From Toxorhynchites rutilus septentrionalis (Eukaryota; Arthropoda; Insecta; Diptera; Culicidae): a stretch of DNA of 64,000 bases. Below are positions 31,955-43,734 of this stretch, piece by piece. The translations under genes were made by a program, and so were the position numbers. The DNA is taken from contig NC_073746.1 in assembly GCF_029784135.1 (NCBI RefSeq), positions 305,676,665-305,740,664 of the forward strand, in the 5' to 3' direction. Position 1 is the stretch's first letter, and every line of letters begins with the position of its first letter. Under the pieces are notes generated by a model that worked only from the letters and a program-made list of their open reading frames with translations, was not told the DNA's origin and ran no database searches.

Positions 31955-32190
31955 CCAGGTGTTCGGATTTAAAAGCAAAAGTGTCCGGATTTAAAATCAC
32001 GGCACGGTGAAAGAAATTTCAAATTTTGAACAAATATAACATGATTTTGTGGAGTTCTGTGATTCACAACATAGATGAAGGCCTTCTAATTCCATTGGAA
32101 CGCTAATTTTTAGTGCTATGATATGTCAATATTTTTAGTAGTTGAAGTTATATTCGTAAGCGCTTAAGTGTCCGGATTTCGATGCATTAC
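31955..32190. repeat. Degenerate foldback MITE
   Basis: GTGTCCGGATTTAAAA near 31980 and AAGTGTCCGGATTTCGATGC near 32165 resemble the two tips of the better-preserved MITE at 53160-53384. The outer tips are eroded. Confidence 0.45.
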
Positions 32191-32199
32191 TATATTCCC

Positions 32200-32620
32200 G
32201 TTGACGGTATTGAGCTTCGTATTACGAATTGGGGAAGTGAGCATGACAATATGGGTTCGCAGAAGGAATGAACACTCTTAAAATAAAAATGATGAATGAA
32301 AATTATTTTTAACAAATCAAATTAGTACTTTATGTAGATGAAAATCGCTTTTGCAAGTGGTGAAAAAATGTCATACAAAAATTATGTTTAAAGATAATTT
32401 TATATTGTTATGGTAAGTTTTGGTGAGAATATCCGAAAATTTATAGAAAATAGTTTAAGTTAGGGTCAGGAAAACGTACTTCGAGTAATTAAATAACGCC
32501 AAGGAAAAATTTCATTCAAATTTTAGCAATTTAAAACTCTTATGGAGAATAATTTATAATATAATAATAATTATTCAGTTGTCAGTTGTCGACACCGTAC
32601 CGTGGTCATCGCGAATCGCT
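32200..32620 (+). repeat. Paralogue of the LINE insertion site (uninterrupted)
   Basis: Aligns with 49130-49316 on its left and 63410-63640 on its right: GGGAAGTGA, AATGAAAATTATTTTT, TTTTGCAAGT, ATAATTTTATATT and then TTTTGGTGAGAATATC. It therefore shows how the target of the I-clade LINE looked before insertion. Confidence 0.75.
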
Positions 32621-32736
32621 TACACGAACGAAATTCGAGAAAAATAAAATATAAATTAGTTGTATTCGAATGTATACTTGTAAACATCAATTGGATTGTG
32701 AATTGTTATAAAAAATTGACCCGTTATAGCATTAAA

Positions 32737-32961
32737 ATGGAAGATGTTAATATCAATAATTTGAGTAGCGAAATAATGAATTGGATTGTTCTTCAATACA
32801 AATCACTGACAGAAAGCTCGACTCGAGAAAACGGTTTTGTTTTTATTCGGATTCGTCATCTGATCACAGTAATGAAAGAATCGCAGCAAAAAATTCGGCT
32901 GGATGAAAAAGAAACTGTAACCCTGGTAAATAGGACCGAAATGTCTAAAAGCATAACATAA
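32737..32961 (+). CDS. Hypothetical ORF, 74 aa
   Basis: Starts MEDVNINNLSSEIMNWIV and runs to EMSKSIT; the frame is open upstream to 32602. Composition is charged and amphipathic (MKESQQKIRLDEKETVTL), more protein-like than most ORFs here. CTG followed by GTAAAT at about 32923 could be a splice donor. No domain is recognised. It may be a host exon or the N-terminus of a lost transposon protein; a pogo-type transposase remnant lies 530 bp downstream. Confidence 0.3.
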   Translation: MEDVNINNLSSEIMNWIVLQYKSLTESSTRENGFVFIRIRHLITVMKESQQKIRLDEKETVTLVNRTEMSKSIT

Positions 32962-33493
32962 TAAATTAACACCATTACAGAAATGGAAGTGGACGTTTAA
33001 TGTCTGATAAAACATTTTCAAACTCGTAATAAAAATATTATTCAAAGACTAATTTTTAATTAATAATTTGCTTTCACTTGCCAAATTGATTAACTCCCTT
33101 AATCACGAAAAAATTATAGTATTAATAACAAATATTCTAAGTGTATTCCATCTTATACTTTCTATATGTCGTAAGATTAACTATGCGTTTGCAATAATAC
33201 ATTCTACATCGTATTTTAGAATTTGTATTTTGAAAAGAATTTTAAAAAACAACAAAAATGTTGATGGTGGAGATAGGAGAAACTGTTAGATAGCTCGGAA
33301 AGTTGTTTTCTTTTGAAACCCAGCTCACCATATGACCCAACAATATGGCCAATATAAAAATGCATTTTCTATCGTCCCCATGAAGCAACGCATTATTGCG
33401 CGAAAAGAATAAAAAAAAAAAGTTCAATTCGTTTCGCTAAATAGTGAAAAAGAAAATAACATCGTGTTGATTTCAGCTTCCGCTGCGTGAAAA
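32962..33493. other. AT-rich stretch, nothing recognised
   Basis: No ORF, TIR or RNA-like head is supported. It precedes a transposase fragment and could be its decayed upstream part. Confidence 0.4.
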
Positions 33494-33742
33494 TTGATCG
33501 CTCCTTCCGTGTTGTTTCCTGTCAAATCGCGAATCCCAACCAGCATTATTAGGAGTATTCCAAAAGGTTGGCAAGTGGATCGTTCTTCTTATGGGTGGAT
33601 AAACTCGTTTGCATTCAATAAGTTTATTGAAAGTGTTTTCTATCATTATGCAACGTCTGAGAAAGTGCAGTTCCCAATCATATGGTTTGTGGAAAGGCAT
33701 TCCTTGAATGCATCTTTAGGTTTAGTTATTTTTGTCGAATAG
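33494..33742 (+). pseudogene. Pogo/Tigger-type DDE transposase fragment
   Basis: 82 aa. The segment PKGWQVDRSSYGWINSFAF, then FNKFIESVFYHYATSEKVQF, then PIIWFVERHSLNASLGLVIF matches the middle of the DDE_1 family, where a SGW(M/I) block is followed by PVLLxxDGHSSH. The catalytic aspartate of that last motif is glutamate here (FVERHS). No start or rest of the enzyme is found in frame, and the following 300 bp has only short frames such as DSEYIPVMEQEGNW. It is a relic, possibly the autonomous relative of the pogo-like element just downstream. Confidence 0.6.
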
Positions 33743-34317
33743 AAAATATCGTTGTGGTTCCATGGTTTTCTAGCTCAATATGCTCTATTAAATCAATGCA
33801 ATGCATGTAACATTTTTTTTTAGGTTTTTCATTATTGAAGATACTATAGTAAGGGATAGTGAATACATTCCAGTAATGGAGCAGGAAGGTAATTGGATCC
33901 AGTTCTAATGAAGTCAATGGAAGTAAGATTTTTGGTTTTTATTTTCAGAAAAATATAATCGGAATTCGGAATTTCGGAATTCTTCAAAAACCATATCAAC
34001 AAGATCGGGAAGTAACCATTCAACTGCTTCAGAGTAATCTCTGTCTGCAAATGATCAATCGTGTTGAACGGTTTGTACATATAATGTAGATGTATTTTTG
34101 AACTCAGTTAATTTTACTTCTGTTGAGTAAATCATTATCCCTATGCCTCCGATAACCAGGATCAAGTTGGTCATGTGCAAAATCCAAATACCACAGTAAA
34201 TACTTAAAAATTACCTAATACAGCGTAAGCGCCCCTTTCCTTTCGACCGTCTAACGGAACTTAAGAGATTGTGAATTCAAAGGAGAAAAGATTAGAAAAT
34301 ATAAGTATAAGTAAGTA
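33743..34317. other. Sequence after the transposase relic
   Basis: Possible further decayed coding sequence (RDSEYIPVMEQEGN on the plus strand near 33850-33905). Otherwise AT-rich and unrecognised. Confidence 0.35.
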
Positions 34318-35937
34318 CAGGTCGGACTCGGTTATCCGGAGACTCGATTATCCGGGATTCGATTATCCGGAATTTTAGATTCGATTATCCGGAGTATTTA
34401 ATTTTTGATTTTCGGAAATTTTGAAAAATTTGTATAATAATTCTATATTGAATAGCTAATATGGGTATCAAATGAAAGGGCTTGACTAGTAGAACACAGT
34501 TATTTATGAAAAATGCAAATCTAAGATGGCGGCCACTACAAAATGGCGGATTACATATTTTCTCAGAACCCCATCAATATGGGTATCAAATGAAAAGGCT
34601 TGACTAGTAGAACACAGTTATTTATGTAAAAAAGGCCCAAAAATGTATCAAAAGAAAGTTCTCGACTAGTAGATAATAGCAGATAATGAAAAATCCAATT
34701 TCAAGATGGCCGCAGTCCCCAAGCAACTAACTAATTTTTGAATGGTTTCATTCAGTTGGACATGTTTATATGTATGTTAGAATGTTTGTTGGGTTGTCCC
34801 ACATTAATAGAAAATTGACCCCGTTCCTGTTGAATAATTGATCTGAAATTTGGAACATACATTTAATTCTACTGTCATTATAAAACTGCGTATTTCAGGA
34901 TCTTGAAAAATTCAATTTGGCTTAATGGCTTGATTTGGAGAATACACTACACTATGAACAACATAAATTCGAAAAGATCGCCGCCACAAAATGGTCGACT
35001 ATGTATTTTTTGCAATCCCTTCAATATTGATATCAAATGATATGATTTGACTAATAGAATACAGTACAGGTCGGACTTGATCATATACAGACTCGATAAT
35101 ATGTGATTCGATTATATACAATTTTGGACTCGATTATATTCAGTTTGGAAAAAAATATTTTTTTTTAAATTTCAAATATGGCTTATTTCATGAAGAAATG
35201 TAACCTTACAACGTTAGGGTGAAGTTTAAGTGGCTATTCCATGTGCAGTAGGGCAAAAATCGTGATTTTTGAAGATTTTGCTTGAATTTTCACCAGGAAT
35301 TGTTTATATCGATATTGCAGCCAAATTAAGAAAGATAGAAGTGGTGCGTCAAAGAACTAATTGTGGTGCGGTTAAAGAACTTCATTTTAATTGATAGAAA
35401 CAATCTAGTTTAATATAAATTTTTAGGATAAAAATTAATAATAACACATTAAAAATTATTAACTTTTAAGTGTTTCACTTCCAAAATGTTATTAAAATTC
35501 ACTAATTTAGTTTTGTTCCACTACTTTATCCTGTACTAAATTTTCTCATCTTTCAAATGAAAGCATTAGAATCGTCTTCCGTAGCGTACTTTTTAATGAG
35601 GAGCCAGTTTAAAGCAACAGAGTCCGAAACAAAAAAAAAAGTTCTGTAACTCTGTCATTGTTGAAATTCGAACATATGCGAAGGAGGATTTTTTTCATCA
35701 AATATGATCATCTATCACCTCCTGAGAGAATCTGGATAAATTATTTTTTTCATGTGAGAAAGGTGTTTTCTGACTTTAAGGGGATGAATCAAAAATCAAA
35801 TTCCTCTTTCATGTTCAAAAAACTAAAAATACATGCAAAATAGACAAATAAAAAAAATGTTTTGACTCGACTATCCGGAGTGAAAAAAAAATCAATACTC
35901 AATCAAAAATCAAAAATCAATAATCGAGTCCGACCTG
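34318..35937. mobile_element. Pogo-like TIR element, composite, 1.6 kb
   Basis: The left tip CAGGTCGGACTCGG and right tip CGAGTCCGACCTG are inverted, with TA outside both (34316-34317 and 35938-35939). The left end repeats CGATTATCCGG four times. A second left tip with TA before it (CAGGTCGGACTTGATCA at 35067) makes an 871-bp inner unit using the same right tip. The inner unit is related to fragments at 16380 and 25050. Units of the 120-bp array lie between the two left tips. No transposase. Confidence 0.7.
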
Positions 35938-35939
35938 TA

Positions 35940-37278
35940 TTATAAGTAAGAAAACCAGAAAAAGGAAAATGAAATTGAACTTAAAGCCCGAAGGTTTGGT
36001 CTTGAAGAAAAGATGCAAACATAGAAATCCATCAGCGATGCTCGCTAATCAACCAATAGCATCATTCCAATACGAAACTTTCACGACAAAATGCTCATTC
36101 AGGATGCTATTCACTGTATTTTATTGTAATTCCAGAACTGAACGAATCAGGTCCGATTTTCTCAATTAATTTCCCATTTCAAAAAAATATTTAATTTCCG
36201 TCACAATTTTTTCCTCTTTTTCCAGCAATAGATCACTATTCAATTCCACTTCCAAAAAGACAAACGCCACGAAAAAAAAAATCAAGACGTATCAGTTCGA
36301 TCAAAATAACTCGCAGCGATAGCAACTTGTGTAAGAAAAAAGTTTGCCAGATTATCTGATGCATGAGAGGATGAACTATTCAGATCGTTCGAGTGAAACC
36401 GGGTGCAACTTTCTGACACAATTTAACACTTGAACAGTTTCCCCTTTTTTCACCGGAGGGTTCTTTCAGACTATAAGCAGTGAAATGCTACCATATATGT
36501 TTCATTTTGTCGGATCTGTCAGTTGTGTTGCCGGGTTTTCTATATTCATAACCTTTTATTTTTGAGTCCGCTGGGGCAGTGGAACTTAGGAAAGTTTCGT
36601 GAGCTTGAAGAGAGGAAAATTTTCTGAATGATCAAAATTTATACTGTGGTGTTTTCGATAGACTTTGCAGATGCACTGTTCTTTTTGCAAACAAGTCAAT
36701 TCTAATTTTTCTACAAAGTAGAAAATAGTTGACTCAATATTTTTACGGTCACAATGTATTTTAAGCAGGATCGGTGATATTTGACCGATTTAATACTTTA
36801 ATAATTACCCCCAAACGAACGCTCTCTACGTTCAAAACAACCACATGGTCACATGTTGATGATTGATGTCCATTGCCTCGGTGGTCCTTTCTTGGGGGAT
36901 TCGGCGATGAATTATATATCTGTTCAAGTTTGCCACCAGCTCAGCTTGAGTTCAAACTAGATATTTTAATCCGACTACGGGTCGAAAGGGTGGCTACAGT
37001 AAAAGTGCCTCGAAACTCATAGACAGTCATGTTAAGATAAAAAAATCTATTAATCCAAAAAGTAAGTACAAAATTACATCATGTATACAATTTTATAGTT
37101 CAATGATTCGCTTCGGTAATGGTTTTTTGTTGATCCGCTTCGCTCCTGAAATGCGGCATCCCCATACAAAATTCAAATAAACAACAAAGCCCATCCAATT
37201 TCCACAAAGTAAATCACAGGAAAGAGCATTCGTCCTTCAGATCGAATCAAAAATAGGAAAAGGGTTAACTTCAAATGA
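35940..37278. other. Unrecognised sequence
   Basis: There are small ORFs only, and no terminal repeats or RNA-like features were seen. Confidence 0.4.
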
Positions 37279-37548
37279 TCATAAACATAGCTGTGCACTG
37301 GGAAAGGGGCCAACACAAATCAGCGAGTTTGGAAAAGTTTTCGGATTAATTTCGTTCCATGTAACTTCCGCGGTAGCAATTTGATAATTGATCCGCCAGG
37401 AGCCGGGCGGCGGGGAGTAATTGCAAAAGTTGGGATATTCGGGACTAACAATGGGACCGTGAGCTAATTGATTGCGATTAGGGTTACAAAAGACGATGTA
37501 ATACAAGAATCGGGAGAATGTTTCGCTCGAGTTTTCGAAATTGTTCAC
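37279..37548 (-). other. ORF with CUB-like sequence, doubtful
   Basis: The 89-aa minus-strand frame contains GPIVSPEYPNFCNYSPPPGS followed by WRINYQIATAEVTW. The start of a CUB domain typically reads G-I-SPNYP--Y-----C-W-I. The resemblance covers about 25 residues, so it may be an exon or relic of an extracellular-domain gene, or chance. No splice sites could be fixed with confidence. Confidence 0.2.
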
Positions 37549-38836
37549 TGTCGTAGTCGATTGAAATCGTCGTTCGACAGGAGGGACATAACTAGATTAC
37601 ATTGCAAATGTAAGAGCTGTGTGCGCACAAAATCTGTAGGTATCAAATCGAAAACCCTAGTATGCTAATAATCAACTGACAACATGAACGGAATAGGAAC
37701 GGAGTTGATTACATCTTGCTCATTCCGGAAAGCATTGTGTGTCTTCATCACAGCGTAATGTAAAGACACTTTTTATCGCCGAAAACGGCGAAAATGTTTC
37801 CCATAGCCAAATGTGCTCTTTTGAAAATAGGACCTCTTTAGAGAACAGCATTATCTGTTGACTGTTACGGATAATGACAGTGCATCTTCCACCCGAAAGT
37901 TTTCAATGGGATTGATTTGCATAATGGATTAAAATGCTATTGTAGCTCTCTGAGGGACACTGCGGTCTTAAGTTCTTGCTGATTGTTGTAGTTCTTCAAT
38001 TCAGTTCTTCAAGAATTCAACGGTGGACTTAACTGTTCGATCATATTTATTCTCAGCTGTGTAGAGTTCTTCAGATTTAATCTAATTGTAACCTCAAAAG
38101 TGTGAACAGTATTCGTACTGAGGACAGTTACTCATTCTGAGCACGATCTGGAGGCTTTTATTCTCCTATTTTTTCACTGTCAAACCAGTAGACAGAGAGA
38201 AAACAGCTGCAATCTAGGAGGAATATTCCCTACGGATCTCACCCGTAGGGAATTTGTTTGGACCTAATTGAAATATAATGAAGCAGGCTCAGAAAGAAAC
38301 CCAAAAGTCCAATCTAAATCAAACGAAAAATATTTCCCCAAAAACTCAAAGGTGATAGTATAGGATTACTATCATTTACATGTTCTATCCGAGGCAAACC
38401 TTATCATAGCGTTGGAATCCTTCTGACGTGAAGCATACCCTCATCAATATCCCTCATCGAGAAATAACCTCATCGGGAGGGGCAATATTTTCTGGAAACA
38501 ACACCCGTATCCAATTTCAATAGCTTTCCACCGAGTCACGCACTTGTCGATATCGATGGACTAACGAATTGAATGGATTGACGTTTTCATTTTATTACCC
38601 TGGATGAATCTGTTATGCTTATCGTCTTGATTCTCCCTTCTTGTTGTCTCACAGCAGCGGATGAATCCGGACAAATTACGTCCAGGATTCCACGATGAGC
38701 GAGCCCTATCAAATATTTGACTAGGGTTGAAATGTTTTTCCAATAATTCGAGCAACGTTATTCGAACCAAACCAGTATTCTTCATAGGGGCCACCTAAAT
38801 CAACAACGGCACTTTTTTCTTGAATTTTCAGAGATA
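37549..38836. other. Unrecognised sequence with one strong hairpin
   Basis: A perfect 10-bp stem TTCCCTACGG/CCGTAGGGAA with a 7-nt loop is at 38226-38252. A 77-aa minus ORF (38561-38794) has no recognised domain. Confidence 0.45.
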
Positions 38837-40145
38837 AAGGGTGTGTCACATCAAATTGCATCACGGAAAAAACGCTGTAGAAATTCGTCCAGTAGACCGA
38901 TCCTTTTGAAAATTTTAGACAGTAAAATAAAAACTATTAAACAACTTTTGGCATTTTCTTTTTATTCATACTTCGAGCTCAAGCCCGTATGCTCGCACCT
39001 TCCTCTTTACCCCGTCCATAAGGTTCTGTACAACGTCATGTTGTAGTTATTTTTTAACAGAAATCCATTTTCTCTTGAAGTCCGCCTCCGATTTGACAAC
39101 TTTTGGGTTCTTCCGGAGGGCCTGCTTCATAATCGTCCAATAATTCTCTATTGGGCGAAGTTCCGGCGCGTTGGGCGGGTTCATTTCCTTTCGAAGCACG
39201 AAGGTGACCCCGTTGGCTTCGTACCACTCCAACACGTCCTTTGAATAGTGGCACGAAGCGAGATCCGGCCAGAAGATGGTCGGGCCCTCGTGCTGCTTCA
39301 ATAGTGGTAGTAAGCGCTTCTGTAGGCACTCCTTAAGGTAAACCTGCCCGTTTACCGTGCCGGTCATCACGAAGGGGGCGCTCCGCTTTCCGCAAGAGCA
39401 GATCGCTTGCCACACCATGTACTTTTTGGCAAACTAGGATAGTTTCTGCTTGCGAATCTCCTCCGGAACTCTGAATTTGTCCTTTGCGGAGAAGAACAAC
39501 AGGCTCGGCAGCTGACGAAAGTCCGCTTTGAGGTAGGTTTCGTCGTCCATTACCAGACAATGCGGCTTCGTCAGCATTTCGGTGTACAGCTTCCGGGCTT
39601 GCGTTTTCCCCACCATATTTTGCCTTTCGTCCTTTCGTCGTGGTTAGGAGCCTTCTGAACCTTGTATGTACGCAGGCCCTCCCGCTGCTTAGTCCGCTGG
39701 ACGAATGAACTTGACAAATTCAGCTTATTGGCGACATCCCGGACCGAACTTCTCGGATCACGTCTAAACTGCTTAACTACGCGCTTGTGATCTTTTTCAC
39801 TGACGGAGCATCCATTTTTGCCGTTCTTCACCTTCCGGTCGATGGTTAGGTTCTCGAAGTATCGTTTTAGTACTCTGCTGACCGTGGATTGGACGATTCC
39901 CATTATCTTACCGATGTCCCGATGTGACAACTCCGGATTCTCGAAATGAGTGCGCAGGATTAATTCACGACGCTCTATTTCGTTCGACGACATTTTTCCA
40001 AATTTACGAAAAATTGACAGTGAAGCATGGCCAACGTGATCTATACACTCTTATCTAATTATAAGCGAAAGCTGAAGATATAATTCCTAAAAATTAAATT
40101 TCTACAGCGTTTTTCCCGTGATGCAATTTGATGTGACACACCCTT
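38837..40145 (-). mobile_element. Tc1/mariner DD37E element, copy 3
   Basis: TIRs begin AAGGGTGTGTCACATC at both ends; TA is duplicated at 38835-38836 and 40146-40147. Near-identical to the other two copies and in the same orientation as copy 1. Confidence 0.93.
38966..39993 (-). pseudogene. DD37E transposase, duplicated 8-mer and nonsense codon (copy 3)
   Basis: Starts MSSNEIERRELI at 39993. An 8-bp direct duplication (CCTTTCGT twice, near 39628-39643) shifts frame after APNHDER. A TAG near 39434-39436 replaces the codon after QKLS. A 3-bp insertion adds one residue in TFVLRKEMN, making the second-to-third catalytic spacing 38. A TAA follows WISVKK near 39049. Lesions are all different from those in copies 1 and 2, so each decayed independently after transposition. 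Confidence 0.92.
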
Positions 40146-40147
40146 TA

Positions 40148-41500
40148 TATAGAAGCTAAGCTGAAATGATGGTAGTACGAAAAATATTTGCAAGCAGCAA
40201 GCAACACAGAGGTGTTGAAGAACTGAAACAAGTATTTTTGATTGCGTATAACGAGATAAAAATTCCAACATCTCGTGATGATTGTGTTACATTCACCCGA
40301 AGCACAGTTACCTGAACGACAACTACCCAAATGAACATTTTCCCGAATGCAACACTTACCCGAATGCGACATACTATTTACAGTTATGTTAAATTAGAAA
40401 TGATGCGCCCTTAGTTAATTTGTAAGTTTCGCTTATGTCGAACCGGCCCCATTTCAGTTTTTGTTTTATTCGCCAAATTTCCGGTGGGCAAGTTCAACAT
40501 ATCGGTTTGATTACAAATCAGGGGTTCGCGCAGAGACAGCACCACGGAAACGCGTACGTACGATTCTAGCGCGACCCAAAATTCAGTTAGTGAATAAGAA
40601 ATAGTAATTGTAAACATAAGATTAAATAGAAAGTACTGAGCCAGTCGGGCCAGGGAGCAGTATGCTTAGTATGCATAGTACGCTAGATATCGCGTCGTCT
40701 TTTTACTGACTGGGGGGAAAACCAGCGCATTTGGTGACAGCGGTGGGATGCTGTCCAAGTGGGGACAGCAGCCCACCCCAGTGTTGCTAATGGTCACCAT
40801 CGTATGACTGTTCATGGAGACGTATGTGCTGTGTCATTAATGAACATCATAAAATGAACAGTCAAACAACCGTCGAACCAGGGCAGTGGAACTTCATACA
40901 AATCACTCGTCGAAAAGTGTCTCCTTTTTCACTGCTTGTTTACATCGACGAATATATTTTTTTCCACAATGTTTGGTAGGAGAGTGTATGCATACTGACA
41001 GATTTCTACTACGAGGTGTTTAATGAAGGATGAAAGGTGGGAATGTTTATGTTTATATATGATTTATCGTACGATTTAATTGAATGCATGAAAGTTGTCA
41101 ACAAAACTGGAGTTAAGCACATTTTTAAATTTGAACGAATATTGATAAGAGATTCCCAGCAATTCTTGATGTTTATTGCGGGATTTGGTAACTGTATAAG
41201 TTGTTTGAAATAAAGGTTTAGTGTAATTATTTTATTTTGAGGATTATATTCACAAACATACAAGTATGATTAATATATATTGCATGTATATGATGCGCCT
41301 AGCCAGCCCATACATGCAATCGTGGAGACGATATACATACATCCTAGAAAATAATAAATCGTATAATTATCGTTTATATTACATCATACACCCCATATAC
41401 ATGTATATGGCCTCCAATTTCATATGCATATGCCAGTTATACACATCATACAAGTAATGTGTCTTAGATGTATGTATATCGCCTCCAATTTTAGATTTTT
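40148..41500. other. Unrecognised sequence
   Basis: Contains a GTATGCTTAGTATGCATAGT direct repeat near 40660 and a purine/pyrimidine-mixed segment with GACAGCGGTGGGATGCTGTC near 40736-40755, which can pair with itself. Bases 41265-41490 are rich in TATAC/CATATG words. No gene. Confidence 0.4.
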
Positions 41501-42630
41501 AACGTAGGACTACGTCTTACATTAAGGGTGCCAAATCAGAAAACAGGTCACGTTTTTATGAAATAAAGCTAACGTTAATAACTATTTTTGCTACGAACGG
41601 ATTTAAACGTTTTGTATACCAATCGAATTGGAAATTTTCTAAGATTTTTTTTGTTTGATATGCTATACATTACAATCCCATAGTCTGTATATGGTTCAAA
41701 TTGATTAAATGGGAAGCATTCCCATTTTTCCATACATTTGTTCTGTCCATTTGTGTGCTTTCCCGAACAGAGCTGTCAATAACGGGTAACTTATGCAGCC
41801 GCTAGAACAGAAACAACGAAGGGGGATCGAAAAAAAAAATTGCGAAGTAAACTCCACCCTTGCATAGTATGTAAGCTGTCGCTAGCGTATAAGTATTGCA
41901 TCTCCTCTGAGGAAAATTCTCAGAATATTTCTGTGCCCGAAACAACAAAGGTCGCTTATTCTGCTCGTTTTGTGTTTAATGTATCCATTCGAGCTGTGAA
42001 GGTTAGTGAATATTTCACTTGAAGTGCATCTGGCATTGCAATTAACACAACTATCCGAGGCATGGTAAAGCAGGCGAAAAAAGAGAAGAGTACAAATGAT
42101 TTTAGGTCGCTTCTAAACAACAGTGTTTGTTTTTTTGTGTGTAGCTTGTATTCATTGCGCAAAACATAGAACTTAGAAACTTTGTTGACGGTATCGACCG
42201 AGAGTCGAGAAACGATTTTTCATAAACGGGAATTCTTGCGATGTTTCATTTTTAGCACTGCAACTGTATGCATCTGTTAGACCCGTTTTTGATGCTTGTT
42301 GAATGGCGATGCACTTCTTCTTCTTCTTCTTCTTTTGAATTATAGACACTTGAAACTCAGAGAGTTCATTCGTCTTCGATGGCGATGCACGGAAGATGCC
42401 ACTCGTTAATATTCATTGCAATGCGTGCTCTGTTATAAAGAAACGAATTGTGACATATCACCATAGCGTATTGTTCTCGCAAGGGCAAACAAATTTTTAC
42501 TAAAGAGTTATTTATGAAATTTCGACGTATTCGCAAATAATATTCGAAATGATAAACCATCAAATTTCAAAAGAAAAAATATTGCGTAGCCCTACGTTCT
42601 AAGCGGTCGTGTCTCTGATACAACCCCTCG
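41501..42630 (+). mobile_element. Family K repeat copy K-g (distinct subfamily)
   Basis: Starts AACGTAGGACTACGTC after a T run. It ends GCCCTACGTTCTAAGCGGTC, then a stem-loop of the GTCGTGTC/GATACAAC type, then CCCCTCG and eight Ts. The interior differs from K-c and K-a, but the terminal plan is the same. It contains a (CTT)n run at about 42305-42333. No ORF of note. Confidence 0.65.
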
Positions 42631-43190
42631 AATTTTTTTTACGATTAAATGTTTACTGGGCAGGCCCGAAGGCAGTTTTAAATTGTTAAAATATGAATGA
42701 AATTTTTTACTTCATGTTATTTGATTACTTGAAACATGTAGTACAGAATTTTATTTAACCATTTCTATATAAATTTTGCGATACTTCCACTAAAGCGCAA
42801 TAAACAATCAGGAATGAAGTATCCGAGTGCAACTCTTTCGTATCATATGTATGAACTTTAATTGCCCTAGAATCATATTTCAGGTAGCCGTACGAGATAG
42901 CTGCGGCTTGATAATCCAAACAACTGGAGTTCAAATCCCATCGGAGCAATTTTATAAGCGTGGCCCCACTCATATCAAACATTTATGTCCCTGAAAGTCA
43001 ATTGATTGATTCCTATTTGTACAAACATAATGTTTATAAAGGTTCTATATACATACAAAAATGGTGATTCCCCGGGCCGAACATTTTACTTTAATATTTT
43101 CCGCCATTTTTTATGGCAGCGATGAATCGTATATTCGTATGACAACAGACTTATTATGTTATTAGGTATTGCGTAATAACCTTGCATGTA
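42631..43190. other. AT-rich stretch, nothing recognised
   Basis: No supported ORF, TIR or RNA feature. Confidence 0.45.
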
Positions 43191-43448
43191 CAGTAAATTA
43201 CCTCTAATTCGACATTTAGTTAATTGGACAGAACTGTAATAGGATACAAATAATAGGACTTTTCCATCTCTAATTGGATATTTTGTAAACATCGAGTTTG
43301 GTACCCGAAGTATGGCCCCAGATTGGAAGTCGCCACAAGACGTCGACATTGTACCACTATCATTGTGAATGTCCAATTACAGGCCAATCACCTCTAATGC
43401 GACACTGAGTAGTGCCTCGGTATGTCGAGGATTAGAGGTAACTTACTG
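43191..43448. mobile_element. MITE family M1, copy 1
   Basis: 258 bp. The tips CAGTAAATTACCTCTAAT and CAGTAAGTTACCTCTAAT read inward from left and right, with TA outside both. Contains CGCCACAAGACGTCGACA and CACCTCTAATGCGACACTGA. The second copy is at 45366-45603 in reverse orientation. Confidence 0.88.
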
Positions 43449-43734
43449 TATATGCTATTTAGGTGCATCATATACCACCCAAAATATCAGATATTCGATG
43501 CTCTATATACGATAGTTATACGATTGAATGTTTGCTGGGATGGCATACTTGGCAGCTTGGTTTGTCAAGTTCATAATCTCATGTCTACAGTTTTGAGTTA
43601 AATGCAATTGAATGACGAAGTTGAACTAATTTATTTTGTCACTATGTTTATCAGAACTCAAAAGACTGGCAAACAGATAATCTTTCGTTCTTAAAAGTTA
43701 AAAATAAAAAAAGCAACTTTTACTCTCACTTTTT

